NCBI GenBank assembly: GCA_000934455.1
Contig: KN885215.1
Coordinates: forward strand, 38,545-78,236
Reading direction: 5' to 3'
DNA length: 39,692 nt
From: Apostichopus parvimensis
Taxonomy: Eukaryota > Echinodermata > Holothuroidea > Aspidochirotida > Stichopodidae
Shown here: one piece after another, positions 12,176 to 24,231 of the stretch
How positions within the stretch are numbered: position 1 is the first letter of the stretch
How the letters are laid out: the number at the start of each line of letters is the position of its first letter
The notes under the pieces: model-generated
Databases searched by the model: none
What the model saw: only the letters and a program-made list of their open reading frames with translations
What the model was told of the DNA's origin: nothing
Made by a program: the position numbers and the translations under genes

Positions 12176-13966
12176 CTTTATATCATTATTATTTATTAAA
12201 TTGCAAGAAATGGCTTTTAAACACAAGACAAGAACCAAATGTTCCATGGTTTTCACTACTGGCATATTAGGTTTGTCACACTACATTCATACAATCAATC
12301 ATGTTGTTTTTTGTGTGCATGTCATGAAAATCAATCAGTGAACATAAAATTCTCAATCAGATATCTCTGAAATAGTATGTTTATTTAGCTTTACTACTGT
12401 ATGTAAATATATGGACACATGTTTACAAAGATCATTAAATTTGACATCGTTATTATTCATGCTGGTTTCTGTTTTTATACTATGTTACTTGATGGACTTT
12501 GTCAACATGATTACTGATTCCTGGTACGGTCCTTGATATGTTGCCATATTAGTCAATAGATAATCCCTCTTCAGTTAGGTGTGCACAAGTTTATGAATTA
12601 TTCTGTTTGGTTTTTTTGATATTGAAAGCTATCACAAATCTTCATAAGTAGATGGTGATTTATACAATAAGCAGCCAGTTTCTGTTCAGTCCAATGGCTC
12701 ATCATTTGGTCTGACACTTTATGGCAGTAAAGCTAGAAGCAATCTTTCAGCAGGGTTTGTTATTGGGTACTGTTCAAACTTCTGCAGTTTATCAGGCATC
12801 CAGAAGATAGGTTTGGTTTCATTTGGTCTTAACCACAAAAACTGCAAAGATAGTTATTGAGAATTTTTGGTCCTGAAAAGTATGTTTCTGGCACTTTGAA
12901 TCACAAACTACTTTATGTATGCTTATTATTTTGCAGACGTGGAACACATTGAAAAGTAGAGGCATATTGGTTGAAGTACTTATGGATTATTGGATTATGA
13001 TTATGACAAAGAGATTACAAGATTAATTAGCAATAACTTATGAAGACTAATTCTCATGATATGTGTTCTGCTTGTTTCTTGAGTTTGGTAGATTACTAGT
13101 AATGCTCCCAGGAAGAAGGCATAAATGGTTTCTAAGGATTCTTAATTCTACATATTGAGATGACTGAGATACAGAAAAGCATATGATTCCTTACTTGAGA
13201 TGCATTTTATTCGTTTATGTGTGTTTTCATTATCATTCTGTGTTATTGAATACTCTTTGTGTTGATTCATCATTCCTTTCAACAGTACGGTACAGTAATA
13301 GGAAGACCAGAACTTGTTCCTGTGCCTCAGATAATAATTTATAGAAACATTCAAGCTGTTATTGTTTCTCTGTGATAATTGTCAGGAGGATCAAGAGGGG
13401 GTAGTGGATAAGAGGAATCAAAACATAATAATAGAGAGCATAGTAATGTTGATCTCACCAAAACTGACAAAACCTCCAAATAGGAGTCCTGGATTTGAAG
13501 CAGTATTGCTGATATTGTCCGTACCAGTACATGGAGGTAGTGAGTCCACAGCATGCAATAAAATGGTATGATGCCATCCTACAGTATGTTCTATTGCTTC
13601 AATGTACAAGTCATTTGTTTCACTGCAGGTGTTTAGCCTTGTTCCCATTCAAACTGCATTTGGTGTTGAATTGTCACAATATGTTAGTAATATACTCATA
13701 TGTTAAATAACAGATAAGGGTCTTGAAGACATAAAGGTACTTCCCACCAGGAGTCATGGAATTAGTCATAATGTTTCAAACATTTGCAAATGAAACAATA
13801 AAACATGGTATTAAATTTGTGAAAGGGTACATCCAATTGTACAAAATTCTGGCCATTTGCTTGATTTTGCCATTTGCCGAAAGCAAAAAGGAACAGGCAA
13901 TTTTTTGCCAGGAGACACTAAGAAAGTTAAACACTTGGTATTTTAGTAAAAAAGCAAAGAACTGTA

Positions 13967-15680
13967 ATTATTTCTAACCTAAAATACAAGCCCTTTATTA
14001 CAGCTTACTATCAGTAAATAATACAGGGCTGCTCTCAAACCCTGTGTGTTGAAAAACAGTAAATGCCAGTAAAAACTTTAGTTCAGCCTGCAGATTTAGA
14101 AATTTTAGATCGATATATATTCTTGTCGAAATTTGGTCACCAAGGGCAGGTTTTCATGTGAATTTCATCACAAGGTGAGTGAACAACCAATTCCCCCATA
14201 AATTTGGAAGAAAATTTAGTAGTTAGTTTTACACCAGACCCTACCCTCTCAATAAGCAGTAGAACTGTCTGAATACTAATCCAAAACATACCAGCGATTT
14301 ACCACCACAACAAATATGCTACTAGTGTTGCTGTTTTAACTACAGTAGGGAGTAACTCCTTAGTTATACTAATCCACTGCTAATACCACACTGTGATACA
14401 TTGTTAATATAGAGACCACTTTCACTTCAACATACTGTAGTATGTTAATAGCCGTAATCAAGACACAAAATAAAGGTGTATGCAATTCTAGTGCACAATT
14501 ATCCTTGGGTGTGGTAAACTTGGCTAATAACTAACTGACGCTTTCCAGTAGTTCCCACAGTCACAAGTGATTATTGAACCATGTTAAAGCTAAGCTTAGG
14601 TCATAGTTCATGTCAGTACTTATGGGACTCCTAATATCATGTGAATACTCAGGGATGTTGCAAACCCAAAGTTGCCATTAATGAATTATTGTAGTGTGGT
14701 GCTTCTGTTGTTGAATGCAGATCATTGAAGGATCATACCACTTGATATATATATTAGTATCTATGCAATTTGCATTCTATAAAAATAGAAAATTGTGTGT
14801 CAAAGAGTTTGTTTCAAGGGTAATGTCTGCTGTGTGGCACATACTTGGTGAACTTTGTGGTCTTTAATGTAGTGAAGATTGGCATTAGTGGCACATATGT
14901 TTAAGTAGCAGTTAGATGAAGTAAGGTACAGTAGGTTAAATATACAGTAACCTTAACCCATGCATGTGAACCACCTCTGTTCCATCAAATACGAACGAGT
15001 AATCTAAGGTATAGACCCCCTCTCCCTATGCTCCTTCCCTCTTTCCCTACCCCATCTGGTGTGTATCTTATTAAATAGTAATGTTTTGATTGCCATCAGA
15101 AAATTGAAGATGATTCAATTTGTTTTTGTGTAATTATGTCCTTATTGGTTTCATATGTTGTATGCCATTGTGGAAATCTATAAAAGACGTGTTATTGAAG
15201 ATTGTGAACTTTGTCAGAGAAATGCTAAAAACAGTGGAACCATGCAGAATAAAAGTAATTTCCTGTAGAATAGCCTTTTAATAATAGCATATCCGTATAC
15301 TTTTAGACTTTTCACTACCCAATTGTGTATATTTCAGCAAAAACAGCAACACTTTCGCCAATTGCGTCGCTTACATAAACCACATCCTAACGTTGACGTG
15401 ACAACTGAGCAACAACCTCTTGTTAATTATATTCATTACCAAACAGGGAAAAACTGCATCTTTTCCCAACAAGGCAATTTGTCAGTTCCACCACATAGAG
15501 GATGGCAGGGGGGATTTGGCAGGTGATTTTGTAGGGGTTGTGGTGTTTGTTCCAAGGTATGAATATATGATGTTTTGCCAAATTTGTTACTTGAATTTGC
15601 AAGTACGGCCTACTAGTACATGAAGTTTTTACAATGTTCTTGGATTCTTACTGAGAACTTTGCTCTCACTGTATAAGTAT
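13967..15680. repeat. 1714-bp segment, copy left of the scaffold gap
   Basis: This segment ends exactly at the first N of the gap. It is repeated base for base at 15731-17444 with a constant offset of 1764 (1714 plus 50 N). The only difference I noticed is A at 14875 versus G at 16639. Exact ends at the gap edge and a single-base difference are the signature of two overlapping allelic contig ends placed side by side, not of a biological duplication. Confidence 0.93.
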
Positions 15681-15730
15681 NNNNNNNNNNNNNNNNNNNN
15701 NNNNNNNNNNNNNNNNNNNNNNNNNNNNNN
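15681..15730. other. Scaffold gap (50 N)
   Basis: Exactly 50 N, an arbitrary gap length, with the same sequence on both sides. The contigs overlap here, so the gap probably has no missing sequence. Confidence 0.98.
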
Positions 15731-17444
15731 ATTATTTCTAACCTAAAATACAAGCCCTTTATTACAGCTTACTATCAGTAAATAATACAGGGCTGCTCTC
15801 AAACCCTGTGTGTTGAAAAACAGTAAATGCCAGTAAAAACTTTAGTTCAGCCTGCAGATTTAGAAATTTTAGATCGATATATATTCTTGTCGAAATTTGG
15901 TCACCAAGGGCAGGTTTTCATGTGAATTTCATCACAAGGTGAGTGAACAACCAATTCCCCCATAAATTTGGAAGAAAATTTAGTAGTTAGTTTTACACCA
16001 GACCCTACCCTCTCAATAAGCAGTAGAACTGTCTGAATACTAATCCAAAACATACCAGCGATTTACCACCACAACAAATATGCTACTAGTGTTGCTGTTT
16101 TAACTACAGTAGGGAGTAACTCCTTAGTTATACTAATCCACTGCTAATACCACACTGTGATACATTGTTAATATAGAGACCACTTTCACTTCAACATACT
16201 GTAGTATGTTAATAGCCGTAATCAAGACACAAAATAAAGGTGTATGCAATTCTAGTGCACAATTATCCTTGGGTGTGGTAAACTTGGCTAATAACTAACT
16301 GACGCTTTCCAGTAGTTCCCACAGTCACAAGTGATTATTGAACCATGTTAAAGCTAAGCTTAGGTCATAGTTCATGTCAGTACTTATGGGACTCCTAATA
16401 TCATGTGAATACTCAGGGATGTTGCAAACCCAAAGTTGCCATTAATGAATTATTGTAGTGTGGTGCTTCTGTTGTTGAATGCAGATCATTGAAGGATCAT
16501 ACCACTTGATATATATATTAGTATCTATGCAATTTGCATTCTATAAAAATAGAAAATTGTGTGTCAAAGAGTTTGTTTCAAGGGTAATGTCTGCTGTGTG
16601 GCACATACTTGGTGAACTTTGTGGTCTTTAATGTAGTGGAGATTGGCATTAGTGGCACATATGTTTAAGTAGCAGTTAGATGAAGTAAGGTACAGTAGGT
16701 TAAATATACAGTAACCTTAACCCATGCATGTGAACCACCTCTGTTCCATCAAATACGAACGAGTAATCTAAGGTATAGACCCCCTCTCCCTATGCTCCTT
16801 CCCTCTTTCCCTACCCCATCTGGTGTGTATCTTATTAAATAGTAATGTTTTGATTGCCATCAGAAAATTGAAGATGATTCAATTTGTTTTTGTGTAATTA
16901 TGTCCTTATTGGTTTCATATGTTGTATGCCATTGTGGAAATCTATAAAAGACGTGTTATTGAAGATTGTGAACTTTGTCAGAGAAATGCTAAAAACAGTG
17001 GAACCATGCAGAATAAAAGTAATTTCCTGTAGAATAGCCTTTTAATAATAGCATATCCGTATACTTTTAGACTTTTCACTACCCAATTGTGTATATTTCA
17101 GCAAAAACAGCAACACTTTCGCCAATTGCGTCGCTTACATAAACCACATCCTAACGTTGACGTGACAACTGAGCAACAACCTCTTGTTAATTATATTCAT
17201 TACCAAACAGGGAAAAACTGCATCTTTTCCCAACAAGGCAATTTGTCAGTTCCACCACATAGAGGATGGCAGGGGGGATTTGGCAGGTGATTTTGTAGGG
17301 GTTGTGGTGTTTGTTCCAAGGTATGAATATATGATGTTTTGCCAAATTTGTTACTTGAATTTGCAAGTACGGCCTACTAGTACATGAAGTTTTTACAATG
17401 TTCTTGGATTCTTACTGAGAACTTTGCTCTCACTGTATAAGTAT
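15731..17444. repeat. 1714-bp segment, copy right of the scaffold gap
   Basis: Starts at the first base after the gap and matches 13967-15680 over its full length. Unique sequence resumes at 17445. Collapsing the two copies would remove 1764 bp from the window and restore one continuous intron. The segment holds no recognisable gene. A 67-codon open frame between a TTTCAG and a CAG/GTGATT occurs in both copies (15338-15526 and 17102-17290). Confidence 0.93.
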
Positions 17445-17699
17445 ATGTGAGTTGTGACTAACCAGTCAAGGCTTGCACAATCAGTGACACTGATTATATG
17501 AGACAAGTTGCTTTGGTGCCGTGCTGCTTCCAGCAGCCAAATTGTTTGGCGGTTTGTGAAAAACAACCACAATGCCAAAACGTGATTTAAATTGCATTGT
17601 AATGCCACAGAATGGAGATTGGTATCTAGACCAAAATATTTTAAATAACATCCAACAAAACATGTTTGTTTTTAATGTTCAAGCAATATAGGTTGCGAA

Positions 17700-17790
17700 C
17701 TATCGGTAAATGACGTTAATTTTACCGATACCGATACTGATACCAATACCGATTAATGCATGCCAATGAATGGTGCAACACTACTGTTAA
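17700..17790 (-). mobile_element. hAT-like terminal fragment (TATCGG-rich)
   Basis: Repeats of TACCGATA/ACCGATACTGATACC lead to a GGTGCAACACTACTG end. Read on the minus strand this gives GTGTTGCACC followed by TATCGG repeats, the look of a hAT-superfamily terminus. No partner terminus or target duplication was found, and the adjoining minus-strand open frames (17393-17663) match nothing clearly. Confidence 0.4.
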
Positions 17791-19174
17791 CCTAAGTTTT
17801 CTGGTGGTAGTGAAGGGATTCTCAGAAGACTTGAGTTCTGAAATGACTTCAGTTACCAATTCTTTCTAAGCTGGGTCTGACTGATCTCTTGAAGGCAGTA
17901 AGTTATTGGGCTTTCTTAGAAAATTCTTCAGATTTGTTTAATACTGTCACCAATATTGAGTGCACTTGTTAATTTACTGCAGTTTGATATTCAGTCAACA
18001 CTGCCATCCAGATTGCATTCAAGAGTAAAACCTCTTTAATCTACTTGTTATCACACGTTACAGTGCACCTCACCTTAATATGTACTGTTCAAGGTTTGTT
18101 ACCTTGAGTGCCTCCTCGGATATATATTCACCCAGTCTTATTACACTGAGCTCAGCAACTCTCTTCAATACGGTAATGGTGGAATGATAAAGTCTAACCG
18201 CTAGGACGATTTTGTTTGAGTTATTTGCTCTGGTGTCTTAGAAGCTTGAATTTGTTGAAGGAAGAATACACATTGATGATGCAACTTTTATCCTTAAACA
18301 ACCATGCTGCTATGTTACTGTGTAAATATTACTGGCATTGCTTCTCACAGTAGAGAACAGCTGACAGAACGACAAAGAGCCAAGTGCATTAGTTACTTTA
18401 CCTATAAGTAATATATCTAGTCCAATGGACCCTTAGAGGGGTAAGTTCAACTTTATTCTACCTGTTTGTTGCTCTCAACTGGAGTCTACATAACCTATGA
18501 ATAAATTTATGTAATTAAATTCCTTGCTCTGTTATTACAATATAGCTATCTAGATTTGCTTCAAACATGGTGTCTGGAACTCAGCATTCAGCTTACACAG
18601 TTTTAGATCTGTGGACTGTGTTTAACCGCAGATGATATGCAATGATACTGTGATGTGAAGATAGAGATATATTGTACAACTTCAAACAAAACAATTCTTG
18701 AGGAGGGGGGCAATGGTTAGAGGAAGGCCTAAGTAATTAACACATAAATGATATATAAAGATGATGAAGAGTTTGCTCTCTAGGCTAAATATTTGTAACT
18801 AATGTTTCCTGCAATTTAAATGTTTCATGTGTTGAAATCATGAATAAAGCTAACATGTGGAATGTGACATCCAGTTAGGAATTCTCTGTTCAAGGAGATT
18901 GGTTTCCAAATGAATGTTAAGTGGGTTTAAGGATATCTTTGTTAAAGATGCTCACAGGATGAAATTACATATGTTCCCAGATGTACATCATTTTATGGTT
19001 TGTATTATGTTATGTGACTCAGAAGTATCAAGCAAGGACTTTTTATCTGCTTATTGGATTTAATAGTTCTCATCAAGTTTTTTGAAAATGGTGACTAGAA
19101 ACAAGTTAAATGTGTAACTTGTGATCATAACCAGAAAGGAAGTGAATCTGAAATACATATTACATATAAGTGGT

Positions 19175-19244
19175 CATGTTATCAGCTGATGATATGGTCT
19201 CACACATGGTCTCACACATGTTATCAGCTGATGATATGGTCTCA
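19175..19244. repeat. Short tandem repeat, 42-bp period
   Basis: CATGTTATCAGCTGATGATA followed by TGGTCTCA occurs at 19175 and again at 19217, with an extra CACACATGGTCTCACA between. TATCAGCTGATGATA is partly palindromic (ATCAGCTGAT). Confidence 0.85.
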
Positions 19245-21440
19245 GTGTTGAATTATTCTACTGTTGTGTTGGTAATGCTGCACATTATGCAACATCTTGT
19301 CCAGGGAGGCATCACCTCCAATCTGCAGAGAAACAGGACGCTACACTGGAGGGAAAGTGACATGATGTTTAGATGTGTGGAACAAACAAACACAAATCTT
19401 TATTAACAGATATTTGTGAATTATTTGAGGTAATTAAACAACAATGTAAAACTTTGTTTAGATTTTGTCTGAACAGTCCAATGCACAAACTAGAACATGC
19501 CATACTTTGGCCTGAGAACACGTTCAATGTAAAGTTCTTTTATTTTTTGTGGACATTTGAGGTATGTACAAACTGATGTACAAATTTGTAACAAGAGAAC
19601 TGTAGGTTTATTAGCCTGCATTGCTTTTCTAAACAGAATGGACAAAATGCACAGAAAAATGCAGATATGAAAGGTGGTTGGTATCAATTTAGATTGCTCT
19701 TGGAGGGAAACATTAGAAGTCTACAGTATGTGCTTACTAACTAAATCCCACATTGCAACTTTTAAGGCCTTGTTATCGTTACAAATAAACCAAAGGTGTT
19801 GTTATTGTGATCAAACATTGATAATTTTTGTTGAAACATTGAGCATTGAACATTGAACATATTGAACAAATACAAAACATTGAAATAGCAAAGTCATGAA
19901 GTATATTAGCTCTGTGATACATATATAGTAATCTCTGTATGGGTATGTGGGTCATAAAGTCAGATTTTGCATGATTGTAAATGATTATGCTTGCATCATT
20001 GTGGCTGTGAGAATTTCATTTGTGTTTTTTTCAGAAAATGTCTTACATTGTTCGAGTCTATAGGAGCATAACGCACAGGCAAATATTCAATTTTATAGGG
20101 TCTGTTTTAAGTAGGTTAAACAGATAACATGTACAGTAGTAACAGATGGGATTTAAATTTATGCAGTAAGTGCTAGGCAGATTTATATGCATGAAACTGA
20201 CTCTCGGAATATATGCAGCTATTACATGTCTGCTTAGAATAATCATACAGTGAGCTTTGTGCATACTGTAATTGGATAGGAACTGATCAGATGGAAAATA
20301 ATAAAATTCACAGAGAATTATAAAGCCATTTTTATTTCAATTTGTATACCAGGTATTGAGATAATATCATCCTGGACAGAGATGTTGTTTATCATTAATG
20401 TTTCTTTTCCAGCTTGCAAGTTGCAACTGATTCTTAATTTATTACGAAAGTTTGTCATGATAAGTGTACAATGGCAAATAACAGTTACTTATTTTGACAG
20501 CCCAAAACAGCTAGAAACAGCATGTCATTTAAATGTCTTTCGTAACGATCATTGCATAAAAGATTTTACACCATGTTATGGGAAATAGATTTTTACGGAC
20601 TGGGTTGGGTTGGCTTGCCCAGTGGATGGCAGATACGCTCAAGTTAAAATTAAGCCTGCTTAGGAATACTTTTAACTTCTAACTGACAATTATGAAAAAC
20701 TGGTAAACTGTACTAACATTCTGGTTATTGTAATTGCGTGCTGTGATTGACCGTGTGCATTGTCATGGGATGTTGTGAACTTTCAAAAGTAACTTATGTT
20801 TGGAAGTAATATTTTGCTGCCAGTGAAATCTGGGAATCATGTGGTGATGAATATTGCTTTGAAATCATTAGTTAAATGACTTGTTTTGTGTTTGTGATTC
20901 AAATATTCATATCTTTAGGCTGCTTTGACAAATGCTGTCAGGAGCAAAGACTCCTGGATATATCTTGATAATATCATAATATTGCAACAACCCTAGTATT
21001 TCCCGGATGTTTATATCACAATTGGTTAATTTGGAACTATGCATATGTGATGCTCAGCCTACTACAGCAAGCATCCATTGTGAACTACTCCAAGCAGGGA
21101 GCTCATACTGAGTGATATTAGCGGAGAAGTTGGTAATTGCATTATGGAGTGAAAAGCACACATTCAATCCTATGCTCAAGTAAGTCTTGACATAATTTGT
21201 TCTTCTTTCAGTGTAGTGGTGACATTCGATTGTCTGTTAAGCCTTTAATCTCAATAATCCAGATTTTTGTAATGAGCAGGAAATGATTGTGTGCATAATG
21301 TTTTTATGCCTATATGAGGTCCACTATTCATTGCAAGTGCTGTTCAAATCTGGTTGTGGCCTTGGTAATAATTTAAGATGGTGTATAAGGTTTACCCTAC
21401 ACATGTCATAAAATAGTTATGGATTTAATAAAGGCCTATG

Positions 21441-21497
21441 GAGCCTATTGTTTAGTGTAGAGCCTATAGTTTAGTGTAGAGCCTATAGTTTAGTGTA
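21441..21497. repeat. 19-bp tandem repeat, three copies
   Basis: GAGCCTATAGTTTAGTGTA at 21460 and 21479, preceded by a one-base variant (TTG for TAG) at 21441. A small local expansion in the intron. Confidence 0.92.
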
Positions 21498-21604
21498 GAT
21501 GCATTGTGTGGCTATCAGGCTAATTTTCTCATAAGCTTGTCATTGACATGTACTGTGCAGTATGTCACATCTACTGCTGGACCCAAAGACACAATACATT
21601 ACAG

Positions 21605-22172
21605 TGTTACTAGGATTTTAAAAGTTGCATCCACGGGACGCAACGTCTTAAAACTGTTTGCATCCTTTCAGAACGCTTGTGTCCCTGCAGTCCTCCATGT
21701 TAACATTCGCTTTAAAATACCACTACAGGAACACATAATACTTGTAACTATAATGACCCTTGACAGCACATTGGCTTGTGCACAACGGAAGCCTATAGTG
21801 ATAGGTAAATAATGATGAAACCTGTTAATAATATACAACAACAAAATGACTGTCAAATTTTGCTGTAGACTAGTTACCATATATTCTGGCCTAGACATCA
21901 CGCAATGTATACTACTGTATGGTATACAACTCCCTTACATAGCGTCTGTTAAAATGTTAAAAGGCTATGAATACGCTGTGATGTCAGAAATCAACGCAAA
22001 GTAAAATTGTGCCTAGGAAGAAAATGCAAGAATAAAATACTGCACTTTTGATTTATAATATTGAGCCCCTTAAATTTTGTAGAAAATACTATTTATAGAT
22101 ATAGACGGCACAAGAACACGCCCCTAGAAGGTCTAGTACTTGCTCACAAGTATTATGAACCCCTGTCGTAAG
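21605..22172 (-). repeat. Dispersed repeat, copy 2 (inverse of 8353-8947)
   Basis: This is the reverse complement of the segment at 8353-8947, from TGTTACTAGGATTTT to CCCTGTCGTAAG. GTATGGTATACAACTCCC at 21917-21934 mirrors copy 1. The copies are 12.7 kb apart in opposite orientation and lie in different introns. The 102-codon frame at 21504-21812 overlaps it but is not shared in a protein-like way, so I do not call it a gene. Confidence 0.85.
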
Positions 22173-22422
22173 TGATCAACAGTTACCCAAAGCAATTTAT
22201 CTGCTTTAAGTGACCTGCATTAGTATTTTAACTTTCTTCACATGATCCACACATCACCCTACTGTGCAATAATATACTGCATAAATATGCAATATATTGA
22301 CAATTTTTGTGACAACAAATCTTGAACCTATATGTCAAATACCATGTCAATATTTTCAGAAGCAAATGAGTTCTTTGTTGGCCAGGGATCTCAGGGAGCA
22401 GACTCAATTGTGGGTGATTTGC

Positions 22423-22735
22423 CTAAAGAATTCTACCCAATCTGTGGTGCCCTCTCATTAAGCTAAAGAATTCTACCCAATCTGTGTTGCCCTGTCATTA
22501 AGCTAAAGAATTCTACCCAATCTGTGGTGCCCTCTCATTAAGCTAAAGATTCTACCCAATCTGTGTTGCCCTCTCATTAAGCTAAAGAATTCTACCCAAT
22601 CTGTGGTGCCCTCTCATTAAGCTAAAGAATTCTACCCAATCTATGGTGCCCTCTCATTAAGCTAAAGAATTCTACCCAATCTGTGGTGCCCTCTCATTAA
22701 GCTAAAGAATTCTACCCAATCTGTGTTGCCCTCTC
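22423..22735. repeat. 40-bp minisatellite, about 7.8 copies
   Basis: Units start at 22423, 22463, 22503, 22543 (39 bp, one A lost), 22582, 22622, 22662 and 22702 (cut at 34 bp). The unit begins CTAAAGAATTCTACCCAATC, so every unit but the fourth carries an EcoRI site. A GTGGTG/GTGTTG variant alternates in units 1-4 and returns in unit 8. Unit 2 also has CTGTC for CTCTC and unit 6 has CTATGG. It lies in the large intron with no coding role. Confidence 0.97.
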
Positions 22736-24231
22736 GTCTGTCTCTGTTTTGCTGTATGAGACTTGATTTTAACCCCTTCAGTCCATGCAAACAAGCTGTA
22801 TATTGGGAATATTATGAGGCACAGAAAATCTCCAACTGGAACAAATGACAAGAACAAAGTAAGAAACAGACCAGATTAGACAATTGTATCCCAAATGATC
22901 CATCCCTAAATTACTGTGCAAACAGAGCATATAACGGGACGATGATTAACTATTCTGTAAGGAATTTAAAGTTGCATGTGATATTTTTTATGTAAGGCAG
23001 TATACAAGAATAAATGATTGTTATTATTATTACAGCCTGAAATTGTTTGAGAGTCTTATAAATCAGTAGATATTCAAACATTTGGGTTAGATAGATGCAA
23101 GTTGTTATGTTATACCCAAGTAAGACAAGGATATGGTTTATCTCAAAGACACAATGTGTGATGTTGCTATGATACTGACATGGTGGGGAGAAACTGTAAA
23201 TTAAGTACCTTTACAGTGGAAGGTAACAGTCAGTGTTGTTTGGTTGATCTAGCCTAATGAGCACACATAGATGATTCTGATAGTCATTATAAGATCAGTG
23301 TGTGATAATAGTTGCCCTGTCTTGGGTCTCATAATGTTAGAGATGCCAATAGCTTGAGGTTGTGTGTGAGTCATGTCACATGTATTTGTCATGAGCAGTG
23401 ATGGAATATTTCATGGTCACAAAGGTCATATGAACTGTAACATTGTCCACAAGTAGTTTACTTCAGGTTATCTTCCTTTGAAATGGACATTTCATGACCT
23501 TTCTCGGTTAACACAATTGTTAAGAAGTGTTAAATCATAACATCTGCACGTTATTCAAATTAATTCCACTAATTTGAAGCAGTCCATAAAAAAATAAGGT
23601 GTTGATAAGGATATTTAACTGAAAGTATAAAGCTTTTTATCAATAAGTTGATCTTATGAAATATAAACTTGATCTATTTGAACTTTGTCCAAGGATGCAA
23701 AGTGTCTTAACAGTCTCAAGCTAAAGATATGCACAAAGCTGAATATTGCTGCTGGGGCACTGTTTGTGGTGTTGTACTTATTGCAGTCATTTCTCAGGTT
23801 TCTTCCTCAGGGAGTTTAGTTTCAAGTGATCAGCGTACGCCACATGCATAGCGAGAACCTTCTCCATGTTCGTGATGTTCGCGGACCATTAATGAATACA
23901 TAATATAAGAGAGTCATTAGATCGCTGTCATTGGTCAATAGTCCTTAGTTCCGCTGCAGTGTGTGGTGAATATTTCCATCGGCCATGTTTTCATGTTAAG
24001 CCCGATACACATGGTGTGCTAATGCTGTCAAGGGATGCAAGTTTTTCATTTTAATGCTATTTAAACTAATACACAAAAAATTGGGGTTTCCTGTAACCTA
24101 TCACGGTTTATGACTGCATCGGTGTATCCACTCTGCTTTTGAGTTCTTTGTTCTTTTCCCTGAGGGATCTCTTTCGGTATGGCTAGCCGTTGGACTTTGA
24201 AATAGTTTCGCCGAATTCTCGCACGGTTCCA

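Noticed and set aside
15681..15730. Tandem biological duplication of 1.7 kb
   Set aside because: Exact coincidence of copy ends with the N run and only one noticed difference favour an assembly overlap.
21504..21812. 102-codon open frame as a gene
   Set aside because: Most of it overlaps the dispersed repeat, and it resembles no protein family I know.
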